Assembly: GCA_903632075.3 (NCBI GenBank)
Contig: CAHIKZ030000058.1
Coordinates: 1,127,501 to 1,191,500 of the forward strand
Reading direction: 5' to 3'
DNA length: 64,000 nt
DNA from: Acanthosepion pharaonis
Taxonomy: Eukaryota; Mollusca; Cephalopoda; Sepiida; Sepiidae
How positions within the stretch are numbered: position 1 is the stretch's first letter; every line of letters starts with the position of its first letter. This document shows, in pieces, positions 11,974 to 23,240 of the stretch. The notes beneath the pieces are model-generated. The model worked only from the letters and a program-made list of their open reading frames with translations, had not been told where the DNA came from and did not search any database. The position numbers and the translations under genes were made by a program.

Positions 11974-12010
<37 letters not shown>
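11971..12010. repeat. (ATC)n microsatellite
   Basis: Thirteen ATC units. Frames through it give poly-Asp, poly-Met, poly-Ser or poly-Ile and should not be read as proteins. Confidence 0.97.
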
Positions 12011-12011
<1 letters not shown>

Positions 12012-12201
12012 TCGACTTCCCCATGGTTGGTCCAAACTCCATTGACAATCTCTTTTCACACTGTTCGTTTCTGTATTGCTGTCTGCAGATCCACAATGTC
12101 CAATCCTGAGTCTCGAGCTGTGGTGTCTGGGAAAGTCAATTTCCGTGAGAAGACACTTCCAGAAGGATGCCATAGGAGTAAGGATGAGACAATTTCACTA
12201 T

Positions 12202-12215
12202 CCGCTAGGTGGCAG
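12202..12215 (+). promoter_or_regulatory. CTCF-consensus-like site
   Basis: ccgctaggtggcag matches the animal CTCF core (CCGCNNGGNGGCAG) at every fixed position. It lies 130 bp upstream of a solo LTR in otherwise unassigned sequence. A 14-bp match can arise by chance in 64 kb at low frequency, and binding is inferred only from the motif. Confidence 0.35.
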
Positions 12216-12345
12216 TGGCCGGTAAACCAATGATATAAACCCTTAGGCCATGGATTTACTCCTGTCTCCCAAGGTTTAACGCCTGTCTAATAGTAAGACT
12301 GACAGCTTCGACAAGAGCAAATCAGCAGTTGACCTCAAAAATTAC

Positions 12346-12700
12346 TGTTATGGGATTTTATCCATAATAATAATAATGGACTATTCCATACTTAATAAAT
12401 ACTGCGCCTCAGTCAGTAGTTCAAGTCGAGTCAGTAGTTCAAGTCGAGTCAAGAGTCGAGTCAGAGGCAGTCCGAGACAGAGTCACGTTCAGACAATTAC
12501 TGCAAGACATTGGAATAGTGATACTGGTCGAGACTACATTGTTCTCTCTACTAAACCTGATTGTTCATACTAACACTTCTACTTCTCTGTATATATTCCT
12601 GTTTGTAATATATCTGTGTTATTCCATACCTGTGTTCGAGTTCTTCTTTATTGGTTCTACCTTGAACTATCACCGTGGTACAAGGAACCGGACCATAACA
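12346..12700 (+). mobile_element. 355-bp solo LTR with 5-bp target-site duplication
   Basis: It begins TGTTATGG and ends CCATAACA, a perfect 8-bp terminal inverted repeat with the canonical TG...CA. It is flanked on both sides by attac (12341-12345 and 12701-12705), the 5-bp duplication expected of Gypsy/BEL-type integration. An aataaa occurs near 12392, and a short internal duplication (cagtagttcaagtcgagt) occurs twice near 12412-12450. No internal retrotransposon sequence remains, so it arose by LTR-LTR recombination. It interrupts the LINE remnant flanking it. Its strand is assumed from the layout. Confidence 0.88.
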
Positions 12701-12705
12701 ATTAC

Positions 12706-12910
12706 CTATGATACTGTTTGTTTATTTGCACTTTTGGCTTTTGGATCTCTCATCCGGCTTCTTGCATTCAAATCAATTTTCATCTCCAAAAATTAAATGT
12801 AATGTCAATCATTATCTCCTGTATTCTTAATATGTCTTTTTTATTGTTTTCTCTCTTTAATAATGTTTCTTTTCTTTTTCTCATGTTCTTTTGCACCCAG
12901 TAACCCCTTT
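12706..12910 (+). mobile_element. jockey/CR1-like LINE 3' end, 3' half of the split copy
   Basis: Matches the terminal part of the copy at 10680-10800 (aatctccaaaaagctaaatgcaatgtcaatc versus atctccaaaaattaaatgtaatgtcaatc), then a T-rich tail with ctctctttaataatg. Continues the piece ending at 11965. Confidence 0.7.
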
Positions 12911-13555
12911 ACGTTTCTGAAGAGTTAGTTGTTTTTATTATTAATCTGATATCACTTGATTACTGTAAACGTTACTTTCATTGGTTACCCGTATTTGAGT
13001 AGACGCTCCGTTTACTATAAAAAAACAGTATTTATTTCGTCTACCGGCCTGTTTACTCCAGAAAACTTAATAAAGAAAATTTATCCCTCGGAAGACTTTC
13101 AAAATTTCTAATGAAACGAACTTTTTCTAACAGACGAAACTTAACAAGTCCCTCGCTGTTCTATGGTATTTTCATAGCTTATGTTCTGACGAGCTACATT
13201 CATTAGTTCCACCATTTCAGATCTCCACAGCTAAGATCCGCCATACCGAATACACTGGAAGAAATCATCCTTATTCCTTTCGTGTTACATTAGTAAGAAG
13301 AAAGCCTTTTTCTAAAACAACGCTTCTATATGGAATATGCTCCCGAGAGGATGCTTTCTCGATCACTACAATCAAGTCTAGTGTCAACAATTAGTCTCAT
13401 AATGCACACTTCTCATCTGTTAACATTCATACAAACATCAGGCAGTCAGTTATGTGCCATACGTGATTCATGACTGACGAGGCAGATTTTTTTCCCGCAG
13501 TACGTTGCCAATTCTTTCTGTGGCAGACCAGTTGCTATCCAAGGCAATAGAACCC
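12911..13555. other. unassigned DNA
   Basis: Nothing recognised. Confidence 0.5.
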
Positions 13556-13775
13556 GGTCTGTCATGCTATTTACCCATATATGAGGGGAGAAGAAGAGGA
13601 TTCATACCTTTCCTAATGGTATTAGCACGTAAGTAAATGTAATGGATTCGACTGGAATTCGAACTCGGATCTCCGATTCCCCATTCCAAGCTGCTATCCA
13701 TTACTCTACCGTGCCTTTTGTAATCCTCTACATTGAAGAGCTCTTGAGCCTTAACTGAATGAGAAGAAATAAGCC
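13556..13775 (-). mobile_element. tRNA-derived SINE, possibly with a decayed 5S head
   Basis: On the minus strand a tRNA-like segment from 13715 to 13644 carries an A-box-like ggtagagtaatggatagc and a B-box-like gagttcgaattccag. The tail (13556-13640) contains ggattcatacctttccy, shared with 27665-27690, so both belong to one family. Upstream of the tRNA-like part (13716-13775) the minus strand reads cagttaaggctcaagagc, a possible remnant of the 5S A-box seen intact at 27775-27892. Confidence 0.7.
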
Positions 13776-14503
13776 AAAGATCTTAATTAAAAAATATTCT
13801 TAGTGGAGCTGGAAACTTTTCAGCATTTCTCGTGTAATCATCTTCACGTTTGCATTCTCATGAACTCGTTTTTCGTCGCCTACTTAAAAAAAAATATTCT
13901 GTCGTTTATAGAATTGTTTTAAACCTGGAGCTGATCGCACGCACACCAACACTTGTGGGTGTATTGTGCGCACAAAGGCGTGTGCTTGTGTTTGTGTGTG
14001 AAATATATCTTAATTTTACAAAAAACAGGAATAAATCTGTTCAAAAAGTCTTCTGGGTAAATGAACTGAACGTTTGAAGAAGGAAAACCTGAAAACGACC
14101 CCAGGGCAATGATTATGGGCGGGTAAAAATAAAATAAAAATAAAACAAGAAGATAAAATAAAGAAATTAAAATCCAAACCGTTTCGCTCTTTCCAACCAT
14201 CATAGTTGCAAATCAAACATTGCAGAAAACGAAATGCATCAAAGCCGGTTGACAGTCAAGAGTCACTCATGCAGAAGTGACAATCTGTTTTTACTTTTTT
14301 GTGATATTACTTCCAGGTTTCGTGAACTCCAATTTTTATTTCTCTCATAATTATGAAACTGGAGATAAAGTCAGGCATACATTCAATTGCAGTAATATTT
14401 ATTGCTATTGTGATAAATGAATGAAAAAAAAATACCTACAATTTATTATCAATTAAGAGCTAATGTAATTATGGTTATTATCCCAGTCTAGCACATCAAT
14501 TAT
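13776..14503. other. unassigned DNA
   Basis: No feature recognised. Confidence 0.5.
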
Positions 14504-14890
14504 GGGAATGTGGCCGAGTGGTTAGAACGTTTGCATACTGGCCATGAGACCCGGGTTCGAATCTCAATTGACGTTATCGGATTGGAGGGCTCGATCCCAG
14601 TGTGCGGCACCTTTGAAAATTACCTGAAAACCATACCACAGGTTGACGCAAGCCTTGTGAGTGGAATAAGGTGAGATTTCCATCGAAGTCACAAGTCATC
14701 GTGGCTCAAGCGTGCTCGCTTTGTTCAAATTGTTGATCATGATAGATAACACTTTCTACTCATCACAGTTGCAGTATAAACAACAGGTGGGCCCTGTGGG
14801 TGTTGAATAAACACAAATGCGCCTAAGCAAGCGTCTGCAATAGTAGACGTGTATCCTCGAATACGACTGGCCGCCTATACATATAGTACA
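14504..14890 (+). mobile_element. tRNA-derived SINE (long type)
   Basis: The head has a textbook Pol III A box (tggccgagtgg near 14511) and B box (gggttcgaatct near 14553) in tRNA spacing. The body continues with ctcgatcccagtgtgcggcacc and extends at least to the gtagacgtgtatcctcg region. The 3' boundary and target duplication could not be placed. It differs from the 135-bp SINE type at 3996 and 28651. Confidence 0.8.
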
Positions 14891-15214
14891 CCATTGAAGT
14901 TAAATTCTTAGCATGTTGTCAATTCTTGTGGCCTTATTCTAGACTAATTCGAATACGTGAAACATTTACATACAAATCAATGTTTCAACTTTAAAATTTG
15001 AGCATTTCTATATCTTATTTTATCGTAAAATGTATATGTTGTATTTCTTCATATATGTATATTATTTTCTTACAATTGGAATGAAGATAATGATATCTTA
15101 ATTCCAATTGTAACAATTGTACAATTCGGCTCTGTTTAGTGTAAGTAACCATTGGACGCTCTTTGTGAGTCAGTTTTAACATTTAATACTTAATATTTCA
15201 AATTCTATATTGTG

Positions 15215-15218
<4 letters not shown>
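14891..15218. other. unassigned AT-rich DNA
   Basis: Nothing recognised. Confidence 0.5.
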
Positions 15219-15267
<49 letters not shown>

Positions 15268-15270
15268 GTA
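15219..15270. repeat. (TA)n-(TATG)n microsatellite
   Basis: TA run followed by four TATG units. Confidence 0.97.
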
Positions 15271-16009
15271 GCGATTGCTATATTTTTCCACGCCCGAATT
15301 TTATTTGCCTGCGATTGGCTAATAAATCACTACTCCCTTTATATACGATAATTTAACCATCGCAGTCGTTTCTTTGAATCCTTCGGTTTTGAGCTTGCTT
15401 TCTTGTTCTGTTCGTACGAATTTAGTGATTGGTCAATTTTTAACCAATCACATATTTTAGTGCAAGATTAATTTTTCCCGCGTTACCGTGGGAGCCTACC
15501 CTTTTTTCCTTAAAAGAGGCGACTTTTTCACAAGCCGTCAGTAAGATCCAGTAAAATTCACCTGTCCGCGCGATCTTGCTCATAACATTTCAAATGCACA
15601 CACAGACACAGAATTTCGTAACATAAATTTACATTTCTCTCTGTGACTTAGCCAAGCTCAATCAACTAGGACTCTGTTGATTTTAAACCATTCTATAACA
15701 CAACACATTTTTGATCAATTGTATTCTTGTTATCTATTCTAACAAACAGACCTTGTTCTAATATTGATTCCTGAACATTTTTCTCTCGAAAAGAACTTTC
15801 TTCGAACAATCAATTACAAATCAAAATACAATTAAACAACTTCTTTCCCTTAATCTATACATTGAAAACAATTTTATTACATGTTTGTCCTTGTATGTTA
15901 TTTCTGGACATATAGAAAAGTCACGTTGATTCCATATGCATTATGAAGGTAAGAAAAACTCACTGTAAATATTATTTTCACTGTATTTCAAATAAAAGAA
16001 AAAATATAG
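15271..16009. other. unassigned DNA with promoter-like boxes
   Basis: Contains gcgattggctaata (inverted CCAAT) followed 30 bp later by ctttatatacg (TATA-like), and a 9-bp inverted repeat tgattggt...accaatca near 15427-15451. This could be the U3 of a decayed LTR or a MITE, but no ends were found. Confidence 0.3.
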
Positions 16010-16340
16010 GGGGGTACTCGACTTACAACGGAGATCCGTTCTTACGACGCGACGTAACCTGACATTCCATGTAAGTCGGAATTCACTTACATAAGCACCC
16101 ACACGTCTACCTTACGCTTGGGAGCCATAGATAGGGTAAAACGTTTCCTTCCCCCCCCCAAAAAAAAAATGAATCAAACGAGATATAGAGAATGTAGCAC
16201 AATCCAATATGGCGTCCTGCTGGTGAAGAAACAAAGCTCCCTTTCTTATATAGCGTCGCGTGACGACGTATTATATAATGGAAGATGGCGCCGTAACCAC
16301 GAAACGCTGTACGTCGGTTCCAACGTAACCCGGAGGACCT
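16010..16340. mobile_element. probable ~330-bp MITE with imperfect terminal repeats
   Basis: The left end reads gggggtactcgacttacaac and the right end, reversed, ggtcctccgggttacgttgg. Both share spaced GG-TCC-TAC-CG elements over about 33 bp. The interior is GC-richer than the flanks and rich in cgacgtaa/ttacgtcg words. No target-site duplication was found. Confidence 0.4.
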
Positions 16341-16899
16341 TATGTATTTGTTTGGAAATTTAATTGCATAGTTATTAAATGCAGAAATTTTTGTCGAATG
16401 TAATATTTCTATAACAGGTACTTTATTTTTAGGGGTCTGCTTTTCTGTATTCTATATTTTGAATCGCAAAGACCCAGAGTGTTAAGTGCTTTTCATTTAA
16501 AAAAAAAAATTCTGGTCTCTGCAGATTGGATTGGTTTCAATAGTTCAATAATATTTATTTGCGCAATTCCCACTTGATCATCTTTTCCATCCAGTCATAT
16601 CTACTTTTGTATTCTTACTAGATTCAACAAAAGCAATGTTGGTCCAGTCGCCAGTGGATCACCGTCGAAAACGGCTGACTCATTTTTAATGCCTTCCTAG
16701 ATCTGATTACCTATTTGCTGACAAGTGTTCTTTCCCGGTGTTAGTCTCATCGTCCACACAAGATTCCATTGATCATAAGCGAAACTGGTCGACTTTGTCT
16801 AAAAACCTAGACTACAACAAAAACGCGCGGCGCTCATTTTTATCGCCGTATCTTCATCTGAAGGCTTTCGGAATATTTGTTATCTAACCTGCCTTTAAT
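16341..16899. other. unassigned DNA
   Basis: Nothing recognised. Confidence 0.5.
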
Positions 16900-17477
16900 T
16901 AAAAAAAAAATCCAATTTCTGGTTCAGATTCATTTTGCCCTCTTACACGTTTTTTGTCTTCGACACTATATTTCCCCCTTTTTTTTTTTTTTCTTCTCCA
17001 TTCTTCGATATTTTGTACTTGGCCTTGCTATATTTCTGCCATTTTTACTTCTGTATTCGTTTTCATTTCTTTTGTTTTATGTTTCCTTCTATTATGCTTT
17101 CTCATATTTTTTTCCTTTCAGATTTCCTTGGCGTACGTTAATGGTTCGATTTTCACAGGACACCCTATAAAAATCAGATATTAAATAAAGATGTGTTGAT
17201 ATATCGTAAAACTTCCTTAAAATGTTTGTCTTTATTTTATTTCGTTCTTCCGCTGTTGATTATCGTATTTTTTCCCCCATTCTTTCTTTCTTTTGTTGCT
17301 TCGGTTATTTCATTAATTTCTTTCTTTCTATTTTTTCTATCTTTCTGTCTATCTTTCTTTTTTCTTTCTTTATTTAATTCCATTCTTTCTCTCTTCCTTT
17401 CTTCCATTCATTCTGTGATGTCATTTCTTTTCTTTTATTCATTCCTTTCTTTCTTCGATTGCTTCTGATATTTCATG

Positions 17478-17534
<57 letters not shown>

Positions 17535-17700
17535 ACGTTATTTCCTTATTTCCTTTATTTCCATATTTCTTCGATTCATCTGTTTATTTAATTTCTTTCT
17601 TTTCTTTCTTTTTTCTTTCTTTTTTCTTTCTTTCTTCCATTCATTATCTTAATTCATTCTTTCCTTTCTTCGTTTTTTTCTTTCTCAATCCCGCAATCCA
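16900..17700 (+). repeat. pyrimidine-rich (CTTT)n-type low-complexity DNA
   Basis: Long T/C-rich stretch with a pure (CTTT)n block at about 17480-17532. The frames coding F/S/L runs on the plus strand are simple sequence. Confidence 0.93.
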
Positions 17701-17914
17701 TCTGCATTACAAGTATTACATAAGTAGTTCCGTGTGAACAATTCTCATCGAAAATAATGGAGCCACAGTCAAAACGATAGTTATTTCTGATCTGAATGCA
17801 ATCTTTGCTCAAATTGTTTTAAATCTTTTTTCAAAAAACTTAGCGATCCTCTGGGATTATTTTGTGTCAAAAAGAACTTGTAAACCTGAAACGTCCTTTT
17901 ATTTATCGCATGAA

Positions 17915-17915
<1 letters not shown>

Positions 17916-17956
<41 letters not shown>
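17916..17956. repeat. (TA)n microsatellite
   Basis: TA run ending four bases before a Helitron 5' end. Confidence 0.96.
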
Positions 17957-17961
<5 letters not shown>

Positions 17962-18194
17962 CTTACTTATTATAAAACGCAGGTTGTGTGTGTGTGTGTC
18001 TGTAACGTTTATATGTTGGATCGAATTTCCTACATTTTTTAGCCGATTTCAACAAAACTTCACAGGACTACATAAAATTACCTTGTGGTGGTTCTAACGG
18101 GATCGAAAATGGGAAAAACACAGTTGTTTTTTAATAAAATCAATTTGAAAACACGATTAAGACACATCGTGAGAATGAAAGGGGAGAACTCACC

Positions 18195-20183
18195 CCACGA
18201 AAATGTAAACAAAAGAGCATAGCATGATGAAAAAAGACGCCGAACTTGACGAAAACAAAATTTTATCGTCTAATGTTCATATTATTATTAAAGAGGAAAG
18301 ATCAAAGTATTTTGGGAGTTTTTTTACATTTTTAATCGTTCCTAGAACGTCTGAAATTTTCGTTAAAATAGTTTTTTTTTTGGTCAAAAAAAAGGACAGA
18401 ATCATTTTCAATAATTTTTTTCGATTTGTTGATAAAAAAGATTAAAATCTTACTTTGATATTCTTTTAAAAATCAATTATCATTTTTTTCAAAACTGATT
18501 TTAATAAAACAGAAATTAAACTGTTTATTTAAAATATTTTGAACCAAGCTTAACTTAGCTTCTGCGCCGAAAAAATGTAATTTGAAAATAAAACAAAGCA
18601 GGTCATAACCTTTCGCGTCGCTTGACGATTGACGAAAGGCACATTCATGACGTTTAGATAACTTACGGGATGAGAATTCTTTCTACGGATGGAAGGAAGT
18701 GAAATTATTTAAGTGAACAAATTATTTACCTTGTTACTTTTAAGGAAAACTTTCAGCGCTCTAATTTTTTTTTTTATTTTTTTTTTTTGTACTTAGCTTT
18801 CATTTTACGTTTACGATGGTTTATGGAAAATATAAAGAAATTAAAAATAAGACTGTTAATAGTGAGATTAAATTTCATAAGAAAAAGGTATCTAATTAAT
18901 TTAGGTACCTTTCTTATGAAATTTTATCAGAAGTGTACATAAAATACTATAATTTTATGTACATTTATTACATTTTACTGTGTTATTTGTATTTCCATTC
19001 ATTTTATTATTAATTTTGATATTTCATTTATGGAAAAATGTCATAACTGAGATTAATATAAAAATAAGATCATATAAATTAAAGTTTAGCAGTAGTTAAA
19101 TTTCATAAGATGATACTGTTACTTGTAGGTACCCTTCTCAGTTGAAATTGAAAACTCAAATTCATACGTGTTTCGCAAAAGTAAAGGGGATAACAGCGGA
19201 GAACAATGTTGAACTCAAATAATGCAACTAAATTGTATTCTGGTTGGTCTTCCGTACTTGATAATTACTGTCCGACTATAAACACAAAAATTACATTTCT
19301 TAATTACCATGGCTAATCTGATTGGTCCAAATTATACAATTTTCAAAGCGCTAGACAATGACAATCTCACACGGACATTTTGAATGGTTGATGTTGCTTT
19401 TAAGTTTTAACTAATGTTAAAATATTTTTTAAATTCAATTTAAACATTTTTAAAAAATCTTTTTTAAAATTAAAGAAATAAGAAATAATTGTATTAAAAT
19501 TCAATTTCCATTGAAAAAATTGTTTGCTTTCAGAAAATATTGTCCATATTCATAAAAACAAATTAAAACAAATAAAAGCATTTGAAACTAAATAATATAT
19601 TTGTTTTATTGAGTTTTGTATGTTACAATTCACAGCTGATTTTCAGGTACGCTGGCCAAAAAAAAAAAAAAAAAACATGATTTGCATTCTTCAAAGCCTT
19701 GTGCTTTTAACTATTGTAATCACTAAAACCGATGGTCTCGAATTTCTAGAGTTTTTTCATAAAAATTAGGTGTTAATAAATATAAAAAAAATATTTCTGC
19801 CATGACTTTAATAAAAAAAACAACATATTTATAATAATTTTGATCATCTGTGAATAGTTTCTGAAAGTTTTATTAACATCTGACAATTATTTTTATTTTT
19901 GCAAGATTTTCCAAATTAATGTGTGTAAATACAAAAAAAAACGCGCTAAAAATTATCTATGTTATTTACTACCCCTTGTTGCGACAAAGAGAAACAAGGT
20001 TTTTTTAAATCAAAATTTAGAATATTCTAAAAGATGGAAAAATTTTAAAAAAAATAATTAAAAAATTTAGTCTATCCTCTTCATAAAAAAAATAAGCATT
20101 TTGACGATAAAATTTTGTTTTCATAAACTTTGGCATCTTTTCATCAGACTATGCTCTATGTTTTAGCGATTCCGTGGAGTGAC
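18195..20183. mobile_element. ~2-kb terminal-inverted-repeat element nested in the Helitron
   Basis: The left part (about 18195-18300) contains agagcatag..tgatgaaaa and acaaaattttatcgtc. The right part (about 20075-20183) contains the reverse complements (gacgataaaattttgt and ttttcatcagactatgctct). With cacgaaa/ccacgga words at the outer edge, the inverted repeats total about 110-125 bp with mismatches. The interior is very AT-rich and non-coding. It sits exactly between Helitron blocks A and B, which abut directly in the copy at 28257-29077, supporting insertion here. Confidence 0.65.
18870..18963. repeat. two successive hairpins
   Basis: Hairpin 1 has arms aatttcataagaaaaaggta (18871-18890) and tacctttcttatgaaattt (18906-18924). 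Hairpin 2 has perfect 12-bp arms tgtacataaaat (18934-18945) and attttatgtaca (18952-18963). They lie inside the nested element and their role is unknown. Confidence 0.85.
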
Positions 20184-20612
20184 TTAGGTTAAAAACCCAG
20201 GTTGTGTGTGTATGTGTGTGTGTGTGTTCCTTTATATATGGGATCGGATTTCTTACATTTTTCAGACGATAAAACAAACATCCACTTTTTTTTTCGGCAG
20301 GTAGTATTTCTTATTGTCTTGCACACTTTTTTCTTTATTTACATTCAAAATGCTTTAAAAATTCCATTTACAAGACAATTGTTTATAATAAAATTCTATT
20401 CACCAATCGATAGACTCATAACGATTGTAAACAATGTTTTTTTTTTGTTTGAATTTGGGTTTGACCAATTCGTAAAAAAACTAATTAAGACATGCGTGTC
20501 CGTCAACCTTAAACAATAATCTTTGTCAATTTTATTTTTCAGTCTTTATGATGGTCGATACTTGATCTATCTCTTACTGTTACATCCCCGGCAACGCCGG
20601 GCTCTACTGCTA

Positions 20613-20613
<1 letters not shown>

Positions 20614-20664
<51 letters not shown>
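20614..20664. repeat. (TA)n microsatellite
   Basis: TA run beginning directly at the Helitron 3' end. Confidence 0.97.
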
Positions 20665-20670
<6 letters not shown>

Positions 20671-21560
20671 AACTTCAACGTACTTTATTTTAAATTTATT
20701 TTTATTTTCCTGAAGTTTAATAAAAATTAATATTAAAACAACACGAAAGTATATGAATATGAAATACGAAGGAACATGTAAATGAATAAGAAACTTCTTT
20801 TTAATAAAAAAATATATTAATATGAATGGATTTTTTTATTCAAAGAAACTGAATAAAAATTATAAGAGCAATAAATACAACCCGTATACATAAAAATAAT
20901 ATTGAAGAAAACCCCAAAATATCCGTTTATTAATCTATCCGAATGAATTGAAATGAAACAACGATAAAAAAACAACATAAAAGCAAAAAAAAAAGCATCA
21001 TAATTAAACAAATGGAGAAAATACGTATAAAATATCCTCACCCTAAGAATATCTTAAAATAAAATTAAACCAGAAAACTAAGTGATATTTAAAGTATCTC
21101 TAATAAAATAGCCAAAAATATGTATAAATAAAATAGAGAATGGCAAAAAATAAAAATAAAAATAATAATTATGAAAACGTTAAACATTTTTTACTCCAAG
21201 GGGATTCTAAGATTTCTACGAAGCGAACAGTAACCTATTAAAAAAATGCTGAATGTATTGTCATTTAAATTTTGGGGTGTTTATCAATCGATAATTTTCC
21301 GCATCCCCAAGTAGTTGAAGCGAGTTCAAGTGAAGATTATTCAAGATGAAAGAGTGTGAAGAAAAAGAACGATGATTTTTTTTTCTTTTACTATCGTGAC
21401 ACTTTGTATATATGCAAATGTCTAGAAAAAGGTTTAAGGTGACTTCATCAAAATTCGGTTTTATCAAGAGACCAAAATTGAATATTAAAGTAGATTTCTT
21501 CAATTATTTAAAAAATTAAAGACATTTTTTATTTCCTTATTTCTTTTTTTGCATTAGTTT
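20665..21560. other. unassigned, strongly AT-rich DNA
   Basis: A-rich stretches without a recognisable element. Short minus-strand frames (about 70-80 codons) look compositional. Confidence 0.5.
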
Positions 21561-22466
21561 CTTTCATTATTCCGCGATGTTTTCTTTCTTTTTCTTTTTT
21601 TTTTTCATTTCTTGCTATCTTACAGTCTTTTCTTCTTTCTTTTGTTTGTTTTCAGCATTTTCTTTTCATTTATTTCATTGTTTCGCTCTTTCCTTCTTTC
21701 AGTCCGTTTTTCTTTCTCCTCTATTCAAATTTTTGTTTGTTTGTTTGTTTTTTTGTTTCTTTCTTTCTTTCTTACACGTCATTGTATTTCATCATTTCAT
21801 CATTGTTTTATTTCTTTCACTGTCTTATTTCTTACCTTTCTTCTTTCTTTCATTTTTTTCTTGCTTCTTTACATTGTTTTCTTTTTTGTATTCTTTAATT
21901 TTTTCTTTCATTGTTTTCTTCCGTCTTTATTTCATTGTTTCCTTCTTGCTTACATTTTTCTTTCTTTCTTTTTTATTGTTCTTTGTTTGCTTCTATCTTT
22001 CTTTTATTTTTTTTATCCTTTCTTTCATTTTTCTTCTTTATTTAATAGGTTTCTTTTTTCTTTCTTTCTTTGTTTTCTTCTTTCGTTTTGTATTCTTTTG
22101 TTCTTCATATCATTGTTTCTTTCTTTGTTTTCTTCTTGTTTTCATTGGTTTTTTTCTTTCTTTCATTGATTGTTCTTTATTTTCTTCATTTTCCCTGTTT
22201 TATTCTTTTTCTTTCATTGTTCTTGCTTTCATTAGTTTCTACTTTCTTTCATTAATTGTTCTTTCTTTCATTGTTTGTTTCTTTCATTGTTTTCTTTTTC
22301 ATTGCTTTCGTCTTCCTTATATCTTTCATTGAATGTCCTTTTATGCTAACCTTTTATTTTCTTCTTCTTTTCTTAATAGTTTTCTTCTTCCTATCTTTCA
22401 TTCATTTTTTCTTTGTTTTATTCTTTCTTTCATTGATTACTTCGCTTTTTCTTTCCACCTTTCCAC

Positions 22467-22513
<47 letters not shown>

Positions 22514-22560
22514 AATCATTATCTTTTTCACTTCTTTCTTGATTATTCTGTTACATTTTT
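21561..22560 (+). repeat. pyrimidine-rich (CTTT)n/(ATTGTTTTCTTT)-type low-complexity DNA, 1 kb
   Basis: T/C-rich with a recurrent catt-gttt-ctttctt motif and a pure (CTTT)n block near 22465-22513. The 251-codon plus-strand open frame (FFFLSF runs) is a by-product of a stop-poor pyrimidine tract. Confidence 0.93.
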
Positions 22561-22963
22561 CTATCTTCTTTGTCCCAGAACAATTTTCCAGTAGAGATGG
22601 AAATTATATTTACCGATTTTAACCCCCTGAAGTATTTCTGCGACCAGAACCAGTATATCCATTTTCCTGATATCAATCTATGACGAATCCTTTATTATCA
22701 TATGAAAAGAACTGCTGAAAAATTCTCGACCAGATTCATAAAATACGACCATCGCATTTTCTTTCGGAAATGGGCTTTTCAGAAAAATCCTAATAAAATA
22801 AAAGAATAACATCAAAGCTTTATATATTCTTTCTCTTTAATGCCACTGCTGCAAAGAAGTACATCATATTTATCTCCCTTGCAATGGCAATGCCCGGTGG
22901 CAGTGTCTCGCAAAGGAAATGACGGATTGTTCGAATTAATAAAGTAAAGTAAGAATAATCTCT
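22561..22963. other. unassigned DNA
   Basis: Contains atgcccggtggcag near 22888-22902, a partial CTCF-like match. No gene seen. Confidence 0.4.
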
Positions 22964-23240
22964 ATGAACTTACCGAAAGACCAAAATGAAACATTGTTGG
23001 ATTTGTTGTTGTGTTTTTTTTACGGTTTATCATCCATTCGCGTGTCTGCTATCAACACTGCGCCATCTGTATATCTTATGTTATTAAGATTGTGGCTGCC
23101 AATAAAGAATCTTCCAAAAAGTGTATTCATCTGCAGTCGACAAATCTTGTCCGTTTATATGTGGAAGCCATCTCTATATCTATACTCTTCGAGTTATAAG
23201 ATGTTTTAAAAGACAGTTATATGGAAATTAACGCTTTTCA
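22964..23240 (-). mobile_element. LINE reverse-transcriptase fragment with degraded YADD box
   Basis: The minus strand at about 23029-23093 reads NNIRYTDGAVLIADTR, matching the LINE RT core NNIRYADDTVLIA. The catalytic YADD is changed to YTDG, removing one of the two Asp ligands. Frames are otherwise broken. It probably belongs to the same RTE/CR1-like family as 3425-4245. Confidence 0.75.

Larger units (their letters stand above)
17961..20613 (+). mobile_element. Helitron (non-autonomous, composite, 2.65 kb)
   Basis: The 5' end is A|TCTTACTTATTATAAAACG at 17961. The 3' end is a cccggcaacgccggg hairpin (20587-20601) followed by 11-12 nt and CTAG|T (20613). TC start, subterminal hairpin, CTRR end and insertion between A and T are the defining Helitron signs. 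There is no Rep/helicase coding. A second 5'-like block (aaacccaggttgtgtg) begins near 20195, so the element is [5' block A][inserted inverted-repeat element 18195-20183][block B plus 3' end]. The A-B order is also found at 28257-29077. Both outer ends border (TA)n. Confidence 0.9.

Noticed and set aside
11875..12173. Frames with poly-Asp, poly-Met and poly-Ser
   Set aside because: All three are the (ATC)n tract read in different frames.
14504..14575. Possible functional tRNA gene
   Set aside because: A and B boxes are good, but the acceptor stem does not close and a SINE body follows; called as a SINE head.
21577..22594. Open frames of 251, 185 and 112 codons resembling multi-pass membrane proteins
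   Set aside because: F/L/S composition comes from a stop-poor (CTTT)n pyrimidine tract; no codon structure or conserved motif.
22888..22902. Second CTCF-like site
   Set aside because: Only about 12 of 14 positions agree with the core; too weak to report as a site.
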